DNA of 64,000 bases from Acanthaster planci (Eukaryota > Echinodermata > Asteroidea > Valvatida > Acanthasteridae). The position numbers and the translations under genes are program-made. Shown here piece by piece: positions 55,301 to 64,000 of the stretch (the first letter of the stretch is position 1; each line of letters begins with the position of its first letter). Below the pieces are notes generated by a model. It was not told the DNA's origin. It searched no databases and worked only from the letters and a program-made list of their open reading frames with translations. Location: positions 602,641-666,640 of the forward strand of contig NW_019091421.1 of assembly GCF_001949145.1 (NCBI RefSeq), given 5' to 3'.

Positions 55301-58300
55301 GCATTTCTACTTTGGTGAAGCTACATCTCTTTGATAAATTGCCGCACCTGCTCTGCATGCTGCTCATTAACAATGAAGTTGAATAACAGCACATTAACCA
55401 CGCAGCAAGAGAAAGATCAAGCTGACCTGCCATATGCAAGGAAAGGCTCCGAATGAGAAAACAAATTAATCAGGAAAATCAAAGGTCTCCTCAGAAACAG
55501 AGGCTTCGATTAGCACTTCCTTGTTTGTACTGCTTTTAATCCAACATGTTGTTCCCTGTGATGCTTTTGGTGTGGATCGCAAAAAGTATCCTACAATAAA
55601 ATTGTGCAGTTTAAAAACAGGGCATTTTTTTTCACGGTCTTGGCTATTTTGATAATTTTCATTGATTTAAGTAGAAACTCTCTAGTTCGTATGTCAAATA
55701 ACTTGAAGCAAGATTTGAGTTGTACAAGGAATTTGGCCGAAGACTTTCTCCCATATTCCTACTTTGTGTAGTGACATATCACTTCTTGCCAGTGGAGCCC
55801 TAGAGTTCATGGGAAGTTGACTCTGGAGCTGTAGCTGCCAGATTTTGCCCAGGGATTTATACCCAACTGTGTGGGGGGGATCTAACTACTGACTTTGATT
55901 ACAGGACATGTCCCAGCTGATATCATATATACAGCTGGTGTCAGACATGTCAACCAGCTGCACTTGATAGAGAGGGGGAGGGTTAAGGTAAAGGTGTCAC
56001 AGAGATGACAAAGCCCCTCCCCTTTTCTCTCATAAAACCCTTGAAAATAGCTCGTGAGCTTAGTTTTTAAATTGGATGTCGCACGCTGTGACCTCCCTTC
56101 CTTCTCAACCCACCCCTTTGAACTGAAGGCCATAGACACCCCCCTTTATTTTCACAGCCCCAAAATGTAGGGGACCCCTTTCCAGACAAAAAAAAATCGT
56201 CACTTTGTCAGTGTGCCCACAAAACCTTTATGTGCAGTGGACATTTTACTGACAACAGAGAAGCCACCAAAATGAGGACTGGCTTAGCCTTTACTACACT
56301 TTTATGAGGTCATAAAACTCTAAGAAAATGTGCTTCTAAGTTTGACTCCTGAAGGGGAAAATACGGATTTTACTTCACGGTCCTGGTCTGTGGTTATTAG
56401 TATTATTTTGAACAAAATTCCCCTTTCCGTTTATGACCCGAATCTATTAGAATCTTGGAAATGTATGTATCTTTTATTGGTTTCTTAAAGAAGTATCATT
56501 TTTAGGAGTATGTTCACTCTAGCTCGGGTAAAACATAAAATCGAAAAGTGTAATATTGACCAAAAGTGAAACCAATAACAGATATCTTTAAAGAAATACT
56601 GCTTCATGAAGAGTAAAAATATTATCGGAAAGAGTGAGAATGGTGGTTTGGAGAGCATTAACTTTTTCCCAGCCTTGGAGGGGGGGACCTTAGTATGTCT
56701 GAAGCTTGTCTGTCAATTAATCTTCCATGGCGTAACTTCAGACATCAATTAACCTGATTCAGATACTAATATGCCCTTGTCAGTTGGAAAGGCACAGGTC
56801 TTCACCCCACACATGAACCAGGCAGAATTCACGGACTGCAGTATTTCAGATGAAAGTCTATCAACGATGCTGTAAAGCCGGGCTGGCAGAGGATCAGATA
56901 GAAAGGAAGGACAGAGTAGGAAAGGGCATCTTGATTATCGTCATCATTTCGGACTAGGAACCCCTTCACCCTTGTTGTAATTATGGCAGATACCAGACTG
57001 ACAAGTCGACCTCCAGTCATCTCATGAATAATTCAGTGAACACGTATGGGGGACCCTGGCAAGTGCCCCTTGTCATACCATATTAAGACATGTCTGCTGA
57101 CTGCAGTACCCGTGGCGAGGTCTCCTTAAGTCTGTTCTATTCTGTTCACTTCTGCTCTTGTGATATATGGCCGTTAGCCCTGAGATTGTCAGCTCATCAA
57201 TTGCGGGGTTAAAATACCTCTGGGTGCCTCTGGTCTTGGAAATGAAATCCTTGAAAGGTAATTACTTGGAGGTTCCATTTGTAGACCTAACATGCAATTG
57301 TGTTTATGCAGATGTGCTTTTTTTTCATAGTTTAAAGCCCTTTATTTATTTTGATGAAAAATCGAAAGGTTTTATCTTTCTAAATCACTTCAGCCATGTT
57401 TTTAAATTTAAATACATGTACACATATTTTCTAAAACTGCAGTTAAAACTTTAATTGATAAAGTAGGTTGAGCAGTACTTTCCTAAACTGCAGTTTTTGC
57501 AGCTACTGAATTCAGAAAGATGGAAAAATCCCAGCATTGTGTCAATATTGAGAATGAAGGGCAGGTACCAATTTATCATTCACTTAGTGAATTTAGCACA
57601 GCAATTATTGAAAATACTTTAATCAGACACAAATTAACTTTCAATATTTTTTTAATTCACAAATATATAAATATCTTATAAATACATTGCAATAAAAGCA
57701 TACACCGATGCAAATGGAAAGTTTTTCCTACATGATAAATACTTCCTGGCTTACAGAAATCCTTGCCATGACATCTCAGAAGGGTACATGTAACTATACT
57801 GTCTCATGAATCACAACTTGATGTCAACTGAAATGTGGAATGACATAATCTGGGCCAACACGAAGAAGCACAGTGTTCCACTCTCCCTCCGAAATCCAAG
57901 AGCCCCTCTGTACTGTAAGACCCAAAGGGTTGATGTAGCAAACGGATACTTTTTTTTCCCTGGGTCTATCAATCTTATGCTTGATAAATTAGTACAGATC
58001 CTCGTGGAACTGTTTATTTTGGGTTTTTTTTTCCATTTTAGACAATTAAGCAGATTTAAGATATTGACAGAGAAAACACAATTACAGTCACGACAGTGGA
58101 AAGAAAGCTGACAGGATAAGTCTCGCCACTGCTGCTTGCCTCCTGGGGTCAAAGATGATAAATAGCTTGAAAAGAATGATTTCATGCTATGACTTTGAGT
58201 ATATACACCAAGAAGAAATATGGCATGTCTATATTCAATCCGACCGTGACCCATTAACTGTTCCCCCCATTTGGTTGGCCTCAGATTTAAGTTAATCTCT

Positions 58301-61300
58301 GGTGGGCCTCATAAACATTACCGTGAATGCTCTGAAGGGATGGTTTATGCGGGGAGCTATTTCTGTATCTGTAAGTCCCTAGGCAGATGTAGAGAATATC
58401 GCTGCATTCTAGGAATGGGTCAGAAACAATTAATCTTACCAGTTGGACGTGAGGGTTTTTTATCTCTCGAACTTTTCCAAAGTGTGACTACAGGTACAGC
58501 AATGTGGTGTACATTGAGACATGGCCTTTTCACCGGTTGGAATTTTTTTTAAGATGTTACAAATGTTCTATCATAAAGGAAAAGATCTTTTCTTGGAAGG
58601 GTTCAATCTGGAAGGTTTCATAGAAAAGGGGTTTCTTGGGAACTCAGCTTTCACATATTTCAAAAAAAGAGTGACTATTTCAAATGTTTGGTCGTAGTAT
58701 TTTAATCGTATTTTAACACTCTTGTGCAATTTTCATAGCCATTAAGCTTTGAAACTTGAACATAGACCATATTACTTGGACGAAAAGTGGGGAAAACTGT
58801 GATTCTATTTTCATATTTTTTAAGATTCAAAATGAAAAATCTCGGTGAACAAAGAGAATTGATATCCATGTGACTTTGTTTTGTTCACTCAAACTTTGAT
58901 TTAAAAATTTACAGCTCAAAAAATCCATGATCATGTCATCTCCCAAAGGCCAAACCACGGTTCTATAAATTCCGAAATGTTCAAGATATAAACCCCTCAT
59001 GTGTATGTCTGCATCCGTTCACATAGCGTACCCATAAAAAAAAAATCCCCAGATATTTGACAACATCCTCAGCTGGTAGGGCAGCATCAAATTCCCATGT
59101 CTCCAAATTCCTGGCTCCTCACAGACGATACCAAAACCATCTTCCCAGTTCGTCTTTCCTCTTTGCCGCCTGTTTGAAATGCGAGGGCCGATACCAGGCC
59201 CCACTCAGATAAAATGCCTGGCATATCTGGCCCCCTCTCTGAGGCTCTCCCATCGTGTCTGCCCTCTAAAGCCTGTTTATGTTCACAGCAGGTTAGAGAG
59301 GTAACAGTTATCTCGTGGTGGAATGGCTCTGAACTTGCATAAATAAATTGAGGAACAGGGGCGACTTTTTGTGAATAGAGATGGAGTGAATGAAGATACC
59401 TCAGATCGTTTGATTTTTGGCCGATTGCTCAAAGCAGAACGAAAGGATTATGTTGCAGATTACTGACATTTATCTCATTGTATTCATAAAGATTGAATGT
59501 AAGACAGCAAAGTAGACTAGGCAATGATGCTTTGAGTCATGCTTGCCAAACTTACTTATTGTTTTTTTCTTTTTAAGAGATATTGCATGTTTAATAGTCC
59601 AGTATATTTTTCATGATACATTTGAAAGAGTTACATCTTGACATTACATTCCTCAGTGCCCAATAAAAATGTCCAGATCATCCCTCGTGCCATTTCATCT
59701 GACACCATTTATAACTCTTCCTTCCCTCTGTTGAAATTAATTGAGATACAGGATAAAACAGCTTACACAGGCCAAGATCCTAAGGAGTACATTACATCCT
59801 TGTTACAATGTAATTAAACCACAGTTGACCTCATAAAGGAGAATTTGTTTGCAGTTGGGACTTCATGAGGACACCTTGAAGGAAATGCATATGTGTTTCT
59901 TTGGTTTTTTTTGCCATGTTAGAATGATATAGGCTATGAGGAAAGCCCTAAATTCAGTGTTCTCCGTTTCTTTTCAAAGAGCAATACTTTCGCAAGAATT
60001 TCTTGTAAGTTGTTCTGAAACTATTTCTCCAGTAATACTTTTATTTTGAACCCTTCTTTGAGAGTACAAACTGAAAAGTAAAATCATGATTTTTACCTTT
60101 TATTTTGCCCGAATGAAAGAAGAAAAGATTTCTCTGCTGGATTTGAAAACTTTGTTTGAAGTGTACACAGCCCTCTATTACCCTTCCCTGGCCATACGGT
60201 AGTTCGTACACTTGCCAAAATGATTGTGAAAATGATGTTCAAAAAACGTACGGCCTTTTAAACTCATTTTTGTTCGCACACCTATTTGCAGGTGCAGCAG
60301 TTAAGCAGCTTCAGTACCAGTCTCCCGGCCCTCACTCTCCTTGGCCAACTTCTCCACACCATCCCAGGCCTAGCCAAGATGGTCAGCCATGACCAAGGTA
60401 GGAAAAGCAGAGAAGGTTGATCCAACTGATTCGTTGGTATTTGCCTTGAGGCATTCCCTTGCGGTTGAGTGAACCGTCATCCACACTCAAGTTGAGATTG
60501 TAGTTCTAATTTGGGAATCAGTATCTGAAGGCCCGTAGGCTCATTCCAAACAAAAAATTGACTGATGTAGTCACAGAAGGAGGAACTGATTATCAGAAGT
60601 GAAATGCGAAGTTTCCAGGAGAGCTTGCTGAAAATTCTGCTCTGAAAAAGTTTACCTTAATATGCTTTTATTATTTATTGCTTTTAACAATGAAAATTTG
60701 GCTTTTATATTGCACACTTCTGTCTCGGTTTCTAGGTTAGACTTCAGGCAGTTACAATTGTTCATTGAAGTACTGGGGAAATTTTCCAAAAAGCCAACAG
60801 ATGGCAAAATTGCTTTGTAGGGAAATTCTTTTTAGACTAAGTTGGAAAACAAAGAACATACAAAAGTCACTGTGGACACCAAATGGGCCAGTTCGATATC
60901 CCTAATTGCAAGATAATTTGAGAACAAGGCAAGAGTACGAGTTGGCACATGGCTGCCAGGGTAGGGCAGACCTAACAGGTGTACATGTATACAGTGCTGC
61001 TCCTGAATGACTATCACATGGGCTTCATTTTGGACATTGGCTGTTGGAATACTGCAGTGGTTCATTGCTCTGCTTATGTCCTGTTTAGGCGTGGTGCCAA
61101 AAGTTTCACTAGAATCAGAAGTATTAACTCTATCAGTTATCGTATATTTTAATAAATGAATAAAAATTGCAGTAAGATTCAGATGCATTAAATTGTAATT
61201 TTTTTGACATGTATAAAGTGGCTTCCAAAAGCCTTTCTTTAGGCCTATTGTTGAAAGTCAAGCAGAGGGAATGTTCTAGTGGAGAGGCTATGATTCCTCG

Positions 61301-63646
61301 GATCAAGCTCCACTTCCCAAAAGAGGAAAAATCTCCAAATTGCAGTTCTCAGTATTTTTTTTTTCAACAATTCCCTTGCAGAGTCCCTGACTGGGTTCTT
61401 GCTGACCGGCCTCTCCTACCCGGATGAGAAGGTCAAGTCCGTCTGTGCATTTATACTTGCACATGCCATCACATCGCCAGCAGAGGGCGACAGACAACTT
61501 TTCTGGGCACGGAATGGGGACCTACCCAGCAGTGTTCTCTCTCTCCTGGCCACTGGGCAGAGTAAAGAGTTAAGGGTCAATGCTTTGGGTACGTCTGCCA
61601 TGTTCTGTCACTTACATTGCTTGTTGGTTGTGTTCCGTTAGGGGCTGATGAATGTCAAAGAGGTACTTGTGTTGGGATTTGAAACGGTGACCAAGAGAAC
61701 AAAGTACCAGCACTCTGCCAGCTGTGTCTCTAAATTTCTGTTTTCAACCATACTCAGCTTTGCTGCTTTTGAAGATAAAATTTGTTCGTCAGACAATTTT
61801 TTCCCATTTGTCCTAGTAAGTCCAAACCAGATCGCGTTATTTATTTTTTGTCAGTACTAACTCCACCAAATGGTTACAAAACGTGCAAAGAGAATACGGG
61901 CCTTACCTGGGCCCGATTTCATGGTGCTGCTTAAGAGTTAGCAGAAACCGTAGCAGAAAATGTTTTAATCTGGAGTACTATTTCATGGAGTGGTGTGGCA
62001 AAACTTCCATCATGGTTACATCACTATTTAATAGTTAAGTGAATATTTTCCTCCAAGGTAAGTGCGCCTTTTGCCGTGCTTTTAGTGCTTACGGTCTCCA
62101 TGAAATAAACAGAGCCTCTGTTAGTTTGAAATTGTGTGCTCAGGGGTGTCATGATATTAAACGCAGCTCTCTGTCACTAATTGGAGCCTCCCCATTAAGT
62201 CATATTTACACAAGGGCGTTTTTAGTCTCGGTGTCTGTTGCATACACAGGCCTGCATATTAACTGTTGGCTTGAATTTTCAACCTGACACAATCAGACTG
62301 AATATGACCTATGCAGCTTAGAGGTCACTTCTGATTGTCTCCCAGACTTTTCTTGCTAGCAGACCCAAATTAAAGGGCAGAACTACTTAATCCAACAATG
62401 ACGGAAGGATAGCAGACCTTCATTGTCACTTCATTTCTTGTCTTGGTGTTTTTGGGCCTTGGCAGGGTTGTTGAAGAAGCTACTGGAGCATGAGGAGCCA
62501 GCCAGAATATTGATGCAGTACCAGGGAAAGACAAGCCTTTCATCAGTAATAAAAAAGGTCGGTCTTGCTGGTAGATAAACAGTTTTCAATTTTTTAGGGG
62601 GTTACACAATGGTTATTTTTGATAGCCTGAAATTTATCCGTTTGAAATATTACGGCTGTTCAGACGGTTTGAAGAAATACCTGTGAAGATGTTACTTTAG
62701 AGTAATCCCGATGGTGACGTGTTTAATTCCTTACGTTTTTGTAAAGGTTTTCGTTCTTTGAAAATAGGGTTTATTTTCATTGCGGGGTGAAACTTTTATC
62801 TAATCACAGAAACTCAATCATGTTTGTTTGACTTTTGCTATTTTGGCAGATGCTGATGAGTAGAGATGACACACTGCAGGTAACCAGCGTGCAGTGCACC
62901 GCCCAGATACTTTTGCACCAGAAAGCTCAGTTGTCCCACCATTGTCAGTATGCAGAGGAGCTGTTGAACAGTGACGTGGCAGAGTTTCTCTATGAGACAC
63001 TGGCAACCGTAAACGGTTTACTGTTAAGGTAGCTAGGTCGTAATTCTGTGGCCCTTTTGAGAAACGGGCCAAGTTAAGGTTTTACGGTCTAGTTGGGGTG
63101 ATATTGCAGATGAGTTTGTGTAGCCCTTCTACATTATTTGTTGTTCCTACAGATTTGACCTAGGGGGATTTGGTCAACGCCCTGCACCACTCTTGTTCCA
63201 TTTTTAACTCCCCCCTCAAAAAGTAATTTGATCTTATCCTTGCAAAAAAGTGGTAAATGAATGCAAAGAAGAAGTTTATTTGTTTGAATTTTTGACACTG
63301 AATCATTTCTGCTTTGAAAACTTATTATGAAAACCTTCTGGCTCTTATCCCCTCTCTCTCTTTAAAAGTTGACTGGATTTGTTCGTTAAACTTTTCCAAT
63401 TGCTCTAGAGTTTTGTCAATATTTACAAGCCTGCGCACGTTTGACACCAAACTTGTTAACTCTCTTTACCCAAGTCTGGTTGCTTATTTTCTCATCCATC
63501 TTCAGTTCAACATTCTGCTGCCTACTTCTCTTGACTGAGATTGACAGCTTCTTCAGCAAGTGCCACACTGTCTACGGCATTGAGTCAATTGTCAGGGCGG
63601 TACAGCAGAGTGCAAAACTCAACAACACTGAGGCACTGAACCAAGG
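52053..63646 (+). CDS. MEI1: MEI1-like meiotic double-strand-break protein, residues 1-373, 3' part off the window
   Basis: Vertebrate MEI1 (plant relative PRD1) is a large helical-repeat protein needed in germ cells for programmed meiotic DNA breaks and synapsis. Eight plus-strand exons with matching phases (274, 48, 74, 106, 207, 92, 179, 141 nt) give about 373 residues of leucine-rich alpha-helical repeat. Family-like stretches are [49 protein letters not shown] and [22 protein letters not shown]1 proteins have about 1,250 residues, so less than a third is here. The upstream AG in front of the ATG implies a 5' UTR exon not yet placed. The family call rests on remembered resemblance; another ARM-like protein is less likely. 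Confidence 0.78.
52327..52758 (+). other. MEI1-like intron 1
   Basis: 432 bp, GT-AG, nothing else seen. Confidence 0.7.
52759..52806 (+). CDS. MEI1: MEI1-like exon 2 (48 nt), residues 92-108
   Basis: [15 protein letters not shown], a helix of the repeat. Acceptor TTTTATGCAG, donor GAAG|GTACTT, phase 1 on both sides. Confidence 0.75.
52807..53905 (+). other. MEI1-like intron 2
   Basis: 1.1 kb, no exon recognised. Confidence 0.7.
53906..53979 (+). CDS. MEI1: MEI1-like exon 3, residues 108-132
   Basis: [20 protein letters not shown] and ISVQ. Acceptor TTTATGTGCAG, donor GTGCAG|GTATGT; phase 1 to 0. Confidence 0.75.
53980..60291 (+). other. MEI1-like intron 3 (6.3 kb)
   Basis: Contains a 526-bp hAT-type MITE (54333-54858). 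The join ISVQ to VQQLSSF reads smoothly, so no exon need be missing. A 147-codon minus-strand frame (57811-58254) has no recognisable domain. Confidence 0.6.
54333..54858. mobile_element. hAT-type MITE with exact 8-bp target duplication and internal AAGTCA repeats
   Basis: 526 bp starting CAGAGGTGGTAGCAAGTCA and ending ...GACTTGAGTCTACAGCTCTG; the ends are imperfect inverted repeats (CAGAG(G/C)TG...). GCTGTCAG flanks both sides (54325-54332, 54859-54866). The interior is a run of degenerate (A)CAAGTCA units. No transposase; non-autonomous. Confidence 0.85.
60292..60397 (+). CDS. MEI1: MEI1-like exon 4, residues 133-168
   Basis: [20 protein letters not shown] then [15 protein letters not shown], the clearest family-like helix pair. 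Acceptor CTATTTGCAG, donor CAAG|GTAGGA. Confidence 0.8.
60398..61381 (+). other. MEI1-like intron 4
   Basis: 984 bp, nothing recognised. Confidence 0.7.
61382..61588 (+). CDS. MEI1: MEI1-like exon 5, residues 168-237
   Basis: [20 protein letters not shown] through KELRVNALG, an ARM-like repeat unit. Acceptor AATTCCCTTGCAG, donor TTGG|GTACGT. A CTCF-like word lies inside at 61477-61491. Confidence 0.82.
61589..62465 (+). other. MEI1-like intron 5 with a probable MITE
   Basis: 877 bp; the element at 61909-62106 occupies its middle. No exon seen. Confidence 0.65.
61909..62106. mobile_element. Probable MITE with ATTTCATGG ends
   Basis: Starts GGGCCCGATTTCATGG and ends ...CTCCATGAAAT, inverted over the ATTTCATGG(A/T)G core, with further ATTTCATGGAGTGG inside. 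This terminal sequence is common in small dispersed elements of marine invertebrates. Target duplication not identified. Confidence 0.5.
62466..62557 (+). CDS. MEI1: MEI1-like exon 6, residues 237-267
   Basis: [20 protein letters not shown] then [11 protein letters not shown]. Acceptor GCCTTGGCAG, donor AAG|GTCGGT, phase 1 to 0. Confidence 0.78.
62850..63028 (+). CDS. MEI1: MEI1-like exon 7, residues 268-327
   Basis: [20 protein letters not shown] through LATVNGLL. The donor TTAAG|GTAGCT (phase 2) is chosen over an upstream GTAAAC because it keeps the next exon open. Confidence 0.78.
63029..63505 (+). other. MEI1-like intron 7
   Basis: 477 bp, nothing recognised. Confidence 0.7.
63506..63646 (+). 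CDS. MEI1: MEI1-like exon 8, residues 327-374 (last in window)
   Basis: [20 protein letters not shown] then [18 protein letters not shown], the most recognisable MEI1 stretch. Acceptor CATCTTCAG, donor AAGG|GTAAGA, phase 2. Only the frame entered from exon 7 stays open; the next frame has a TGA. Confidence 0.82.
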
Positions 63647-64000
63647 GTAAGACGGTTTCAAGTCTGTCGTTTCAGGACAGCGATTTAAATAAAACAAAAG
63701 GCTTTATCAATGTCTTCCACAATATGTGTTGTCTCAATCCTATTTATTAAAAGCCCTGTAACATTATGGACAATAAATCAACAGAACAGGGATGAAACAG
63801 TGTTCTTCGGTCGGCTAATGTTGCCAATACTTGAGTGCGGTTGAAAGTGTTTTCCTGTCATACAGAAGGCTTGTGTTCTGTTTCTAATTTTTGGATTTTG
63901 TAACTAGAACATCTTAAGCTTAATTAGATGAAATTGAAACCACAAAGGTAACAGCATTTCTGAGTACTTTTGTCCTAAAAAGTTAATTTTAATCAAACAG
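63647..64000 (+). other. MEI1-like intron 8 running off the right edge
   Basis: 354 bp with no exon. Confidence 0.7.

Noticed and set aside
57811-58254. 147-codon minus-strand open frame in MEI1-like intron 3
   Set aside because: No domain or family match recognised, no supporting splice or promoter signals, and an overlapping frame of similar length on the other strand.

Overview
The window is animal nuclear DNA: AT-rich, intron-dense, with GT-AG splice sites. It holds parts of two genes, transcribed away from each other from a shared upstream region at about 48.7-50.0 kb. On the minus strand, 48.7 kb down to the left edge, lies a muscle myosin II heavy chain gene. I could place 30 coding exons (residues 1-1235 with a microexon), and the last ~700 residues of the rod lie off the left edge. 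On the plus strand, from 52.05 kb to the right edge, lies the 5' part of a gene resembling MEI1, a helical-repeat protein of meiotic double-strand-break formation (8 coding exons, about 373 residues). Many myosin exon lengths (157, 28, 64, 99, 104, 139, 119, 150, 171 nt) equal those I remember for vertebrate striated MYH genes, but the protein looks invertebrate. With the abundant tacatgta words and many small DNA transposons, this suggests a marine invertebrate, perhaps a deuterostome such as an echinoderm, hemichordate or amphioxus. The species is not determined.

The most interesting region is 5.38-6.86 kb, inside a 9.2-kb intron in the rod part of the myosin gene. Two extra same-strand exons there are not part of conventional myosin. 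Exon A (6109-6354) has a well-placed ATG after a 249-nt leader without any ATG. It encodes a Ser/Gly-rich head followed by a basic module. Exon B (5380-5520) repeats that module. Both are phase 0, end in the same residues (KRLFQ) and would splice onto the same downstream rod exon (2173-2229). This is the layout expected for a headless myosin-rod protein made from an internal promoter, as in molluscan catchin/myorod and Drosophila myosin rod protein. Between A and B, 10 of 23 aligned codons differ only synonymously and 3 differ conservatively, so the module has been kept under purifying selection.

Layout. 1-622: intron at the edge. 623-2229: rod exons shared by both products. 2230-11423: large intron with exons B and A, a candidate internal promoter, a CArG box, a 30-bp perfect hairpin and small repeats. 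11424-11441: an 18-nt microexon adding six residues to the coiled coil. 12201-18968: proximal rod and second IQ motif. 19731-46469: converter, motor domain and N-terminus. 46470-48.8 kb: 5' UTR, first intron and a probable TATA/CCAAT promoter. 48.8-52.05 kb: intergenic, with CRE, CArG and CTCF-like motifs, a pogo-like MITE and two tRNA-derived SINE heads. 52.05-64.0 kb: MEI1-like gene, with a 526-bp hAT-type MITE that has an exact 8-bp target duplication in its large third intron.

Myosin makes thick filaments in muscle, and a rod-only product could co-assemble with it. The MEI1-like gene would act in germ cells, so the neighbours appear to share only DNA, not a pathway. All exon calls come from reading splice sites and reading frame by eye; no alignment or transcript data were available.
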